37,323 bases of DNA from Spirochaetia bacterium. Its GTDB lineage: Bacteria; Spirochaetota; Spirochaetia; Treponematales; Breznakiellaceae. The notes under the pieces were generated by a model that searched no databases, was not told where the DNA came from, and saw only the letters and a list, made by a program, of their open reading frames with translations. The translations under genes were made by a program, and so were the position numbers. The stretch is taken from assembly GCA_025997715.1 (NCBI GenBank), contig BNUY01000007.1, forward strand, positions 1 through 37,323. Direction: 5' to 3'. Below, one piece after another: positions 17,682 through 25,291 of this stretch (within the stretch, counting starts at the first letter, position 1; every line of letters begins with the position of its first letter).

Positions 17682-20111
17682 TTACCCTTCGGGAGTATTT
17701 TTTGACTTTAAAAAATCTCCAAGGGTAAAAGTGGAACCATCGGATTCACCCGCCGCCATGTACCGGGACACTTCCTCCCGCTGGACCTTCTTCTGATAAT
17801 CCTTAATAGAGAAGGCCACCTTCTGTTTATCCGGCTGCAATTCCAGCACCACCGCCTTTATCTTGTCCCCCACCGTGTACTTTTTAAGGAGTTCATCCGG
17901 ATTTTCATCCCGGTTTTCCGGAAGATTCGACTTATGAATGAGCCCTTCAATGCCCCCGGGTACCCGGACAAAGACGCCGAAATCGGTAACCGATGAAACT
18001 TCACCCTCCACCAGGGACCCCGGTTTATAACTTGCGGCGAAGCTCTGCCAGGGATCTTCCGAAAGCTGCTTAATGCCCAGCCGGATATTCTTGTCCCCCG
18101 CGTCAACACTGATGACCATGAACTCAATTTCCCGGCCCACGGAAAATTCGCTTCCCGGGTGTTTGACCTTCTTGGTCCAGGAAATGTCGTCCCCGTGGAG
18201 GAAGCCGTCGATGCCCTCTTCCAGTTCGATAAAGAGCCCGGCGTTGGTGATCTTCGCCACCTTCCGGGTAAGCCGGGTTCCCACCGGGTACTTCGCTTCG
18301 ATTTCGGTCCAGGGATTGGTGGTGACCTGTTTAAGACCTAAGGACACCCTGCCCGCCTGGAGATCGTAGCCCAGGATCATGCATTCGGTCTCATCGCCGA
18401 TGGAAAGCACTTCCCCGGGTTTCTGGATTTTCTTTACCCAGGAGAATTCCGAAATATGCACCAGCCCTTCGATGCCTTCCTCAAGCTCCACAAAGGCGCC
18501 GAAATCGGTAAGCTTGGTTACCTTGCCCTTGATAATGTCGTTGACATGGTATTTATCCTCAAAATGAACCCAGGGATCGTCGGAAAAATGCTTTAAGGAA
18601 AGGTTGATCCGTTTTTCCTGGGGATCAATGCGGATAACCTTGAGGCGTATCTCCTGCCCTTTCTTGACAAAGTCCTTGGGACGGGTTACATGCCCCCAGC
18701 TCATATCGTTGATGTGGAGCAGGCCGTCGAAGCCCCCCAGGTCGATAAACGCGCCGAAGGAGGTAAAGCTCTTTACTTCCCCGGTTATATCCTCCCCAAT
18801 CTGGGTCCTTTCAAAGAAACCCTTCCGCTTTTGCTCAATTTCTTCCTCAAGCCACTTGCGGCGGTTTACTACTATATTAACTTTGCCGTCGGAGTAGAGA
18901 CGTTCCACGTAGAAACTGGTCTTCATCCCCAGCAGGCTCTCCGGTTTGTCCACCTTTTGGGCATCGGCCTGGCTGATAGGCAGGAAAGCCCGCACCCCCC
19001 CGCCGAGGTCCACATCAAAGCCGCCCTTAACGAGCTTTTCGATGGTCCCCTCTACCATGGTGTGATCCTGGAAAGCCTGACGCAGGTTCTTCCAAAAGAT
19101 CTTGACATCCGCCTGCTTTTTGGAAACAATCACTTCCCCATACTTATTCTCCTTGGTGATGAGAATAACCGGCACCACATCCCCGATAGCGGGGATTTCC
19201 GTGAATTCCCCGATGGGAATCTTGCCTTCCGACTTATACCCCACGTCAATAAAGACCTGATCCGGGGTAACCTGAATGATATGGCCGTCTACCAACTGCC
19301 CTTCTTCAAGCTGCTCGAAACTTTTGAGGTATTTTTCCTGTAATTGTTCCTGAGAATTTGCGGTTTTCTGTACATCCTGCTCTTCTATCGGACTAGTGTC
19401 CGATTCCACTTCCAACTGGCCCATGGCTGTTTCCTCTATCCTTGTATTCGTTATTTCCTCTATCAATTTGGCATAAACTTGGCGGATGGTCAAGCCCGAT
19501 GTATCCAAATACGTCACTCCCGGGACGATTTTCAGGCTTCCTTCGGCTTTATTTTTGTCGATTTCATCCCGCTCCCGGATAGCGGCCAGGATCTCCTCCA
19601 AACTGAGCCGGGAAACCCCCTGGTCAAAGCGCCGTTTAGCCCGGGCTTCCGCAGAGGCATCCAGGTAAAACCGGTGTTCCGCCCGGGGGAAAACCACGGT
19701 GGTCATATCCCGGCCCTCCACCACCACATTCTGCGTACGCGCGATTTTCCGGATAAGGTCATTGACCACATGCCGTATGGGCACATTGGCCGAAAGGGGG
19801 GCAACGAACCGGTCGATTTCATCGGTATGGAGCAAAGGAACCACATTTTCCCCTTCCAGGTATACGTCCCCGTCCCGATACTCAATGCGGGCAGATTGCG
19901 AACTGGTAAGTTCGTGCGCGTAGGCAAGGGCTGCCGGCTGATCCAGGGGATCTATCCCGTTACGGATACAGCCCAGGGTAATGGCCCGGTACAGGTTCCC
20001 CGAATTTACGTAGGTAAAAGGCCCTTCCCCGGGCAGTTTCAGGTTTTCCGCCAGATATTTGGCGATGGTGCTTTTCCCGGAACCCGCAGGGCCGTCAATG
20101 GCGATTACCAC
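17682..20111 (-). CDS. cmk-rpsA: Fusion of cytidylate kinase and 30S ribosomal protein S1 (six S1 domains)
   Basis: 809 residues. Residues 1-~225 are CMP kinase: P-loop 'GPAGSGKST' (7-15), 'YVNSGNLYRAITL', 'VVEGRDMTTVVFP' and the 'FYLDASAEARAKRR' lid region. A linker (~226-265) leads to six S1 OB-fold domains: ~270-335, 350-420, 438-508, 523-595, 608-685 and 696-773. The first half phosphorylates CMP/dCMP; the second binds mRNA on the 30S subunit. A similar fusion is, to my knowledge, annotated in Treponema pallidum. The internal Met230 codon (ATG at 19424) is preceded by a good Shine-Dalgarno (GAGGAAA), so a free ~580-residue S1 could also be made. Separate cmk and rpsA genes are adjacent in many bacteria, so the fusion probably arose by loss of a stop. 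Confidence 0.95.
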   Translation of the reverse strand: MVIAIDGPAGSGKSTIAKYLAENLKLPGEGPFTYVNSGNLYRAITLGCIRNGIDPLDQPAALAYAHELTSSQSARIEYRDGDVYLEGENVVPLLHTDEIDRFVAPLSANVPIRHVVNDLIRKIARTQNVVVEGRDMTTVVFPRAEHRFYLDASAEARAKRRFDQGVSRLSLEEILAAIRERDEIDKNKAEGSLKIVPGVTYLDTSGLTIRQVYAKLIEEITNTRIEETAMGQLEVESDTSPIEEQDVQKTANSQEQLQEKYLKSFEQLEEGQLVDGHIIQVTPDQVFIDVGYKSEGKIPIGEFTEIPAIGDVVPVILITKENKYGEVIVSKKQADVKIFWKNLRQAFQDHTMVEGTIEKLVKGGFDVDLGGGVRAFLPISQADAQKVDKPESLLGMKTSFYVERLYSDGKVNIVVNRRKWLEEEIEQKRKGFFERTQIGEDITGEVKSFTSFGAFIDLGGFDGLLHINDMSWGHVTRPKDFVKKGQEIRLKVIRIDPQEKRINLSLKHFSDDPWVHFEDKYHVNDIIKGKVTKLTDFGAFVELEEGIEGLVHISEFSWVKKIQKPGEVLSIGDETECMILGYDLQAGRVSLGLKQVTTNPWTEIEAKYPVGTRLTRKVAKITNAGLFIELEEGIDGFLHGDDISWTKKVKHPGSEFSVGREIEFMVISVDAGDKNIRLGIKQLSEDPWQSFAASYKPGSLVEGEVSSVTDFGVFVRVPGGIEGLIHKSNLPENRDENPDELLKKYTVGDKIKAVVLELQPDKQKVAFSIKDYQKKVQREEVSRYMAAGESDGSTFTLGDFLKSKNTPEG

Positions 20112-20141
20112 TATGCTCTCCTCAATAATGAATATTTATAT

Positions 20142-20336
20142 AAAACCGCAAAGGCGCCGAAGGCGACTAAGGAAGAAAAGAAGAGTAACCACAGAGGGCA
20201 CAGAGAAAGAATTTTGAAATTTTATCCTTCTTCCTCTGTGTCCTTCGAATTTCCTATGTGTTCTCCGTGTTAAATTCTTCATTCTTTCTTCTTCTCCTAC
20301 TTTTTCGCCTTCTTCGCCTTTGCGGTTAAAAATTCT
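20142..20336. repeat. Dispersed inverted-repeat element, copy B (compound)
   Basis: The left arm AAAACCGCAAAGGCG (20142-20156) pairs with CGCCTTTGCGGTTAAAA in the right arm (~20315-20331); the AAGGCG units also pair. An inner pair of CCACAGAGGGCACAGAG-like and CTCTGTGTCC-like segments lies between (~20190-20275). The right arm runs into the 3' end of the adjacent pseudouridine synthase gene and encodes its last residues. Related to copies at 3411 and 33223. The 185-base gap between cmk-rpsA and this gene holds nothing else I can see. Confidence 0.7.
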
Positions 20337-21064
20337 TTTTCTTCCATCGTAAGCGCCCGGGACTCCCCTGCCCCGAGCCCGCCTAAAACCACCGGGCCAA
20401 TTCTGATACGGTGAAGTTTGCTGGGGTGCAGGTGGAAATGGGAGAAAACCCGGCGGATCTCCCGGTTCTTGCCTTCAATCAGTACCACCCGGATGGCTTT
20501 CCGCCCCAGACGCTCGATTTCTGCGGAACGGTAGAAAACCCCCTCGATTTCAAGCCCCGCTTCGAACTCCGCAATCATGGTATCCGGGATGGGGCCCGTG
20601 GCCTCCACCAGGTACTCCTTTTCAATTTCCGCCGAAGGATGGCTTATCCTTGCGGCAAAGTCGCCGTCGTTGGTGAAGATGATAAGCCCCGATGAACGGT
20701 AATCCAGGCGGCCCACGTTGTAGAGCCGTTCACGGGGTATGGGGAGAAGATCCTTTGCAAGGGGCCTCCCCTGGGGGTCAAAGCTGCTGCAAATGTACAT
20801 GGGCGGTTTATGGAGGGCCAGGTAGTGCAATTCGGTTTCGGGGTGCAGGCTTACCCCGTCCAGACGTATGTCATCGGTAGGGAGGACCTTGGTACCTAAA
20901 GTAGTTACCACCTGACCGTTCACGCTGACCCGGCCGGCGGTGATGAGCCCCTCGCAGGCCCGGCGGGAAGCAATGCCGGCATGGGCAAGGTAGACCTGGA
21001 GCCGGAGCGGGGCGGCCTCCCCTGCTTTATCCGTTAAGTTCAAACCGGTCGGTCTCACTTTCAT
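20297..21064 (-). CDS. RsuA/RluB-family rRNA pseudouridine synthase
   Basis: About 255 residues. An S4 RNA-binding domain (LQVYLAHAGIASRRACEGLITAGRVSVNG) precedes the pseudouridine synthase core with the catalytic motif 'VGRLDYRSSGLIIFTNDGDFA' (Asp in GRLD) and 'EIEKEYLV', 'GKNREIRRVFSHF'. It converts uridine to pseudouridine in ribosomal RNA; which site (RsuA, RluB, RluE/F type) cannot be fixed by eye. The start is uncertain: ATG 21064 overlaps scpB by 38 bases, and an upstream TTG at 21085 is weaker. The C-terminal 'FLTAKAKKAKK' is encoded by the dispersed repeat at 20142-20336, so the natural end of the protein has been replaced or extended by repeat DNA. Confidence 0.88.
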   Translation of the reverse strand: MKVRPTGLNLTDKAGEAAPLRLQVYLAHAGIASRRACEGLITAGRVSVNGQVVTTLGTKVLPTDDIRLDGVSLHPETELHYLALHKPPMYICSSFDPQGRPLAKDLLPIPRERLYNVGRLDYRSSGLIIFTNDGDFAARISHPSAEIEKEYLVEATGPIPDTMIAEFEAGLEIEGVFYRSAEIERLGRKAIRVVLIEGKNREIRRVFSHFHLHPSKLHRIRIGPVVLGGLGAGESRALTMEEKEFLTAKAKKAKK

Positions 21065-21572
21065 TGAGTTTGGGCAAATCCGCAATGCTTTCCAGGCGGA
21101 AGAATTTGAGGAATTCCCGGGTGGTGCCGTATTGGACGGGCTTGCCGGGTACGTCTTTTTTGCCTACCTCCCGGATAAGCTCCTTCTCCAGCAGCAGACG
21201 GATCATGTTATCCGCCGAAACACCCCGGATGGCCTCTATTTCGCTGCGGGTGATGGGCTGGGAATAGGCAATAATGGAAAGAGTCTCCAGGGCGGCCTTG
21301 GAAAGCTTTGATTCGTTCTTTTTGCCGTACCGGTCCTTCAAATTGTCCCAGTATTCCTTCTTAGGGGAGATCATAACCCCCCCGCCGATTCGGGAAAGTT
21401 CCACCCCGGAATCTTCCCGGGCATAGCGTTCCGACAGGTTGTTCAGAGCCTCCAGGACCACCTCCTTGCCCAGGCCGGATATCCGGCACAGGCCCGCCTC
21501 ATCCAGGGGGTCCGCCTCAAGGTAGAGGATTGCTTCTATTAATGCTGTTTCTTTCTCGGTATGTACGTCCAT
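21027..21572 (-). CDS. scpB: Segregation and condensation protein ScpB
   Basis: 181 residues with two winged-helix domains. Family motifs are 'LIEAILYLEADPLDEAGL' at the N-terminus, 'LSKAALETLSIIAYSQPITRSEIEAIRGV' (~92-120), 'LLEKELIREVGKKDVPGKPVQYGTTREFLKFF'. ScpB joins ScpA and SMC in the condensin complex that compacts and separates sister chromosomes. Its start shares one base with the scpA stop (TAATG), so the pair is translationally coupled. Confidence 0.95.
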   Translation of the reverse strand: MDVHTEKETALIEAILYLEADPLDEAGLCRISGLGKEVVLEALNNLSERYAREDSGVELSRIGGGVMISPKKEYWDNLKDRYGKKNESKLSKAALETLSIIAYSQPITRSEIEAIRGVSADNMIRLLLEKELIREVGKKDVPGKPVQYGTTREFLKFFRLESIADLPKLNESETDRFELNG

Positions 21573-22333
21573 TACGATGAAACTCCCTCAGCCGGAACAT
21601 TGCCGGCGCTAACACCGGGGCGTATTGAAATATCCCCGAACATACGGTTCTGGTACACTGCGGCCATCCTGAGTTTTACCGCCTCCAGCAGGGCCAGAAA
21701 AGCGCAGACGATATCCATGATGGAGCCGTTTCTGACCACCAGGTCGGTAAAGCTGCACTCCCCTTTTGTCTCCAGAAACTCGCTTATCAGGGTGAGTTTT
21801 TCGTTAATTGACACTTCTTCGTACATGTCGATGATCCGCTCCCCGGAAAGGTTGTGCATAAGGGATGAAAAGGTTTTAACCAGTTCCCAGACATCCATCT
21901 TTTCCCAGAGTTCCTCCTCCGCAAAGGGCAGAGCCCGTTGGAGCTTTTTCCGCTCTATGACCCATTCGGCCTCTTTTTCCTTTTCTTCCATCAGTTCGGA
22001 GAGCTTTTTGAAACGCTGGTATTCGATGAGTTTATCCACCAGTTCCTGCCGGGGGTCCTCAATATCCTCATCCAGGTTCAATTCTATGGGAAGGAGCATC
22101 CGGGATTTTATATACAAAAGGGTCGCCGCCATGTGGTGAAATTCGGTGAGGTCCTCAAGGTCAAGCCGGGTGACAAACCGGAGATACTCGAGGTATTGCT
22201 CGGTAATCTGGGCTATGGGGATGTCGTAGAGGTTGACTTCGTTCTTTTTGATTAAAAAGAGGAGCAGGTCCAGGGGGCCTTCAAAGTCATTTACGGTGAA
22301 GTTATGGATGGGGGCGGTGTTTGTGGTATCCAT
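21572..22333 (-). CDS. scpA: Segregation and condensation protein ScpA (kleisin)
   Basis: 253 residues. The N-terminal kleisin motif 'FEGPLDLLLFLIKKNEVNLYDIPIAQITEQYLEYL' (~17-51) is diagnostic; 'AATLLYIKSRMLLP' follows, then a charged central region, and the C-terminal winged-helix segment 'FTDLVVRNGSIMDIVCAFLALLEAVKLRMA' that contacts the SMC head. ScpA bridges the SMC heads. It is the first gene of the scpA-scpB-pseudouridine synthase run. Confidence 0.95.
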   Translation of the reverse strand: MDTTNTAPIHNFTVNDFEGPLDLLLFLIKKNEVNLYDIPIAQITEQYLEYLRFVTRLDLEDLTEFHHMAATLLYIKSRMLLPIELNLDEDIEDPRQELVDKLIEYQRFKKLSELMEEKEKEAEWVIERKKLQRALPFAEEELWEKMDVWELVKTFSSLMHNLSGERIIDMYEEVSINEKLTLISEFLETKGECSFTDLVVRNGSIMDIVCAFLALLEAVKLRMAAVYQNRMFGDISIRPGVSAGNVPAEGVSS

Positions 22334-22381
22334 CTGGGGAGAGTATACCTATTTTATGCTAATGATCGCAATGACCCATTG

Positions 22382-22515
22382 GGCTGGGGTGGGGAATCCC
22401 CTCCATGGGCTTAGCTGGAGGAATCCCCCTATGGAGCCCAGTAGGTCTCCTCCGGGGGGGACGTATCGAACCATAGGTTCGCGATAGCCCATGAAGGGAA
22501 TCCCCCACCCCAGCC
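22382..22515. repeat. Large imperfect palindrome between scpA and recA
   Basis: The outer arms ~22382-22413 and 22485-22515 pair over about 31 bases with few mismatches (core GGCTGGGGTGGGGAATCCC). A second copy-like segment (GAGGAATCCCCCTATGGAGCCC, approximately 22416-22438) lies inside. A central perfect palindrome CGAACC-ATA-GGTTCG is at 22467-22481. It lies in the 241-base gap downstream of recA on the minus strand, with no gene. It could form a very stable RNA hairpin ending the recA transcript, or be a non-coding mobile repeat. Confidence 0.65.
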
Positions 22516-22574
22516 GATACCATAAACGGTTGAGGTTAGGATAAAATCGGGATGGAGAGGGGGAAATTTGTTGG

Positions 22575-24023
22575 CTAGAACAGGTCGTCCTCGCTTTTGC
22601 CGGGCTTCTTGCCAAGGGAAATGGTTTCATTGGCGGGAGGAGCGGCCGGTTTGTTGAGGGGCGGCCTTCCGCGGGGGCGGCCTGTGCCGGGGGCTGCGGG
22701 GGTTGCCGGGGCTCCGGGGGGCATTCCCAGGGAAATTCCCGCCGGGGGTTTGGAAGCCGCTTGAGCCGCCGCTGCCGCAAGACCGGAAGACGGGGCAGCG
22801 GGTCCGGAAGGAGCGGTCTTCTCTGCCGCGGATGCCGATGGAGCGGCTGCCTCTGTTTTGACAGATGCCGGAACGTCATCCGTGGTGGGGGCCGGATCTG
22901 AAACGGCGGTTGTTGATGCCGGGGGCGCCGCCGGTTTTGCGGCTGCCGGTGGTGCGGCTTTGCCCTGCTGGGGGAAGTCCCGGCCGGGGAACATGATCTT
23001 CCGCAGCTTCTGTTCTACATCGGCGGCAAAGGCGGGGTTCTCATCCAGGTATTTTTTTGCGTTTTCACGGCCCTGGGCGATCTTGTCTTCGCCGGAGGAA
23101 AACCATGCGCCTTTTTTCTCGATGATATTGTATTTGACCGCCGCATCCAGGAGGCTGGCGGTGGCGGAAATTCCCTTGCCGAAGATTATTTCCAGTTCCG
23201 CCTTCCTGAACGGAGGGGCCACCTTGTTTTTCACCACCTTTACCCGCACCCGGTTGCCCAGGGCGTCTTCGTCCCCCGCTCCCTCAATGGTCTCAAATTT
23301 GCGCACATCAAGGCGCACCGAGGAGTAGAATTTCAGGGCATTGCCGCCGGTGGTTGTTTCCGGGTTGCCGAACATGACCCCTATTTTCATACGGATCTGG
23401 TTGATGAATATCAGGATGGTACGGGACTTGCCGATGATGGCGGTGAGTTTCCGCATGGCCTGGCTCATAAGCCGGGCCTGGAGGCCCATCTGGGCGTCCC
23501 CCATGTCGCCGTCAATTTCCGCCTGGGGGGTAAGGGCCGCCACGGAGTCCACCACGATCACGTCCACCGCGCCGGAACGAACCAGGCTTTCGGTAATTTC
23601 CAGGGCCTGTTCCCCCGATTCGGGCTGGGAAATCCAGAGATCGTCGGTGTTGACCCCCAGATTTTTCGCATAGACCGGGTCCAGGGCGTGTTCGGCGTCC
23701 ACAAAGGCGGCAATCCCGCCCATTTTCTGGGCCTCCGCCACCACATGGAGCGCCAGGGTGGTCTTTCCCGAAGACTCGGGGCCGTAGATCTCGATGATCC
23801 GCCCACGGGGGAAGCCGCCAATACCCAGTGCCTCGTCCAGGAGCAATGCCCCTGAAGGGATCACCTCTATACCCGCGGCGGTACTATGGTCGCCCAGCTT
23901 CATCAGTGACCCGGAGCCGAATTGTTTTTCAATCTGGAGCCGGGCCGCCTCCAGGGCCTTCTCTTTTTCTTCACTTGATGCCAGGGGGTTTCCTCTGGTT
24001 TTTTCCGGTTCATTCTTTGCCAT
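22575..24023 (-). CDS. recA: Recombinase RecA with long Ala/Pro-rich C-terminal extension
   Basis: 482 residues, ~130 longer than typical RecA. The core (~1-348) is complete: Walker [10 protein letters not shown] (81-89), Walker B '[12 protein letters not shown]' (~153-164), loop 1/2 region '[27 protein letters not shown]', '[27 protein letters not shown]'. From ~352 to 482 the sequence is low-complexity Ala/Pro/Ser, with a basic segment [11 protein letters not shown] (448-458) matching the AT-hook core (RGRP), then an acidic end SEDDLF as in normal RecA tails. RecA carries out strand exchange and SOS co-protease activity. The extension may bind AT-rich DNA or alter filament dynamics; that is inference. 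Start ATG 24023 has a strong Shine-Dalgarno (GGGGAGGGAG). Confidence 0.96.
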   Translation of the reverse strand: MAKNEPEKTRGNPLASSEEKEKALEAARLQIEKQFGSGSLMKLGDHSTAAGIEVIPSGALLLDEALGIGGFPRGRIIEIYGPESSGKTTLALHVVAEAQKMGGIAAFVDAEHALDPVYAKNLGVNTDDLWISQPESGEQALEITESLVRSGAVDVIVVDSVAALTPQAEIDGDMGDAQMGLQARLMSQAMRKLTAIIGKSRTILIFINQIRMKIGVMFGNPETTTGGNALKFYSSVRLDVRKFETIEGAGDEDALGNRVRVKVVKNKVAPPFRKAELEIIFGKGISATASLLDAAVKYNIIEKKGAWFSSGEDKIAQGRENAKKYLDENPAFAADVEQKLRKIMFPGRDFPQQGKAAPPAAAKPAAPPASTTAVSDPAPTTDDVPASVKTEAAAPSASAAEKTAPSGPAAPSSGLAAAAAQAASKPPAGISLGMPPGAPATPAAPGTGRPRGRPPLNKPAAPPANETISLGKKPGKSEDDLF

Positions 24024-24046
24024 ACATTCTCCCTCCCCTACGATAA

Positions 24047-24095
24047 ACGCGCTATATCCGATTTTACAATATATTGTAAAAAGAATATAGCGCGT
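24047..24095 (-). promoter_or_regulatory. Nested palindrome over a predicted recA promoter
   Basis: The outer arms ACGCGCTATAT (24047-24057) and ATATAGCGCGT (24085-24095) are a perfect 11-bp pair, enclosing a perfect 20-bp palindrome TTTTACAATATATTGTAAAA (24062-24081). Read on the minus strand, TTTACA (24080-24075) and TATAGC (24056-24051) are spaced by 18 bp, a plausible sigma-70 promoter for recA with the palindrome across -35 and spacer. A repressor operator is likely; it is not the GAAC/GTTC LexA box of Gram-positives nor the CTGT-N8-ACAG box of proteobacteria. Confidence 0.6.
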
Positions 24096-24109
24096 CCGCA
24101 GGGCTTTTG

Positions 24110-25222
24110 CTAGCCTGCTAATAGCGCCTGTACCTTTGCTTTTAAGTCGGTCCAGTTCGCTTTTGTGGTGGTTTTATACGCACTAAGAGCTGATGCCGGA
24201 ACGTATATAAAATCGGGGTTTCCAGCGGCAAATACGGTCGTTCCCAGTTCCGGGATGGTTGCTCCCAAGGTAAGACTTGCAAGTTTTTTACAACCCGCAA
24301 ATGCCTTTTCACCAATCGTAGCTACCTTGGGTAGATTCACCGTAGAAAGGAGGTCACAGCCATTAAAGGTCAATTTTCCAATCTCCGTAGCATTGGGCAA
24401 GGATACCGATGTAAGGGCTTTGCATTGATCAAACGCACCATTCCCTTTGGCCGTAGTATTGGTTATTGCCTCCACCTTTTCCATGTGTACGGTTTCAAGT
24501 TTTTTACAGCCGTAGAATGCCAAATGTTCAATGGTGGTGACCCCAGGCATATCTATTGTAGTCAGCTCAGTACAACCTTCAAAGGCATTATTCTCGACGG
24601 TTGTTAAATTGAGGGGCAAAATGATTTCCGTTATTTTGGCCTTTCCGGCGGATTTATTATTGGAAATTTTCTCCCCGGTACAGTCACTGAGATCCAGAGC
24701 AACATAACGGCTTAAAGCAGCATAGAGGCCCTTCAAGTTTACAGCGGTATTACTTGCCAAATCAATCTCTGTTACCTTGATACGATACGGATTTGCAGCG
24801 GTATTTTCAGGCTGATCCGCAAGCCATTCCTGTAAAGCACCGACGCCGGTAAATGTCATGGGCGTAACCGGCGTAACCGGGGTTTCCGGCGTGACCGGCG
24901 TGACCGGCGTGACCGGCGTGACCGGCGTGACCGGCGTGACCGGCGTGACCGGCGTGACCGGAGTAACCGGAGTAACCGGTGTGACCGGCGTAACCGGGGT
25001 GACCGGCGTAACCGGGGTGACCGGCGTAACCGGAGTAACCGGTGTGACCGGAGTAACCGGCGTGACCGGAGTAACCGGCGTGACCGGGGTATCCGGCGTA
25101 TCCAGCTCCTCCTGTTTCACCGGTGTATTCTGGACATCGGGATCGTTCGGGTTACTGCATGATCCAAGAATCAGCAGATACGACAAGAGACAAAACGCAG
25201 AAATAATAACACGTCTTTTCAT
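24110..25222 (-). CDS. Lipoprotein with Thr-Pro-Val tandem repeats and BspA-like leucine-rich repeats
   Basis: 370 residues. Lipoprotein signal '[22 protein letters not shown]' with the lipid-bearing Cys at ~22. Residues ~44-122 are an almost unbroken (Thr-Pro-Val)n stalk encoded by 9-bp repeats (24858-25100). Residues ~160-345 are LRR_5/BspA-type repeats: '[42 protein letters not shown]', '[20 protein letters not shown]'. The design is a surface-displayed or periplasmic binding domain held away from the membrane by a rigid, possibly length-variable stalk. In treponemes such LRR proteins are linked to adhesion; that role here is inference. GGGGAGG stands before the ATG. Confidence 0.88.
   Translation of the reverse strand: MKRRVIISAFCLLSYLLILGSCSNPNDPDVQNTPVKQEELDTPDTPVTPVTPVTPVTPVTPVTPVTPVTPVTPVTPVTPVTPVTPVTPVTPVTPVTPVTPVTPVTPVTPVTPETPVTPVTPMTFTGVGALQEWLADQPENTAANPYRIKVTEIDLASNTAVNLKGLYAALSRYVALDLSDCTGEKISNNKSAGKAKITEIILPLNLTTVENNAFEGCTELTTIDMPGVTTIEHLAFYGCKKLETVHMEKVEAITNTTAKGNGAFDQCKALTSVSLPNATEIGKLTFNGCDLLSTVNLPKVATIGEKAFAGCKKLASLTLGATIPELGTTVFAAGNPDFIYVPASALSAYKTTTKANWTDLKAKVQALLAG
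24858..25100. repeat. Nine-bp tandem repeat array (about 26-27 units) inside the lipoprotein gene
   Basis: The plus-strand unit is GGNGTNACC (variants GGCGTGACC, GGAGTAACC, GGCGTAACC, GGTGTGACC, GGGGTGACC), coding Thr-Pro-Val on the minus strand. Units at the edges are diverged (GTTTCC, GTATCC). A block of identical GGCGTGACC copies (~24895-24957) next to alternating variants suggests recent unequal duplication. Changes of whole units keep the frame, so the array can vary the stalk length without stopping expression. Confidence 0.9.
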
Positions 25223-25291
25223 AAAGACCTCCCCATAATACTCATTGTTAGGGGGAGAAGAGGGATTTTGCTTTAGCCGGATTCGCTTTTT

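Noticed and set aside
19344..20273. 309-codon plus-strand frame
   Set aside because: Antisense shadow of the cmk part of the fusion gene and of the repeat; no recognisable motifs or ribosome-binding site.
22349..22879. 176-codon minus-strand frame, Arg/Pro-rich
   Set aside because: Out-of-frame shadow of the RecA Ala/Pro tail and the palindrome downstream; no start context.
24047..24095. Intrinsic terminator for the LRR lipoprotein gene
   Set aside because: The palindrome is AT-rich in its core and no T-run follows on the minus strand; overlap with a recA promoter is a better explanation, although both roles are possible.
24858..25100. Possible CRISPR array
   Set aside because: Repeats are 9 bp and contiguous without spacers, and they are coding.
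24858..25238. Plus-strand frame of Gly-Val-Thr repeats
   Set aside because: Mirror of the Thr-Pro-Val tract. The minus strand has a signal peptide, lipobox and LRRs; this strand has nothing but repeats.
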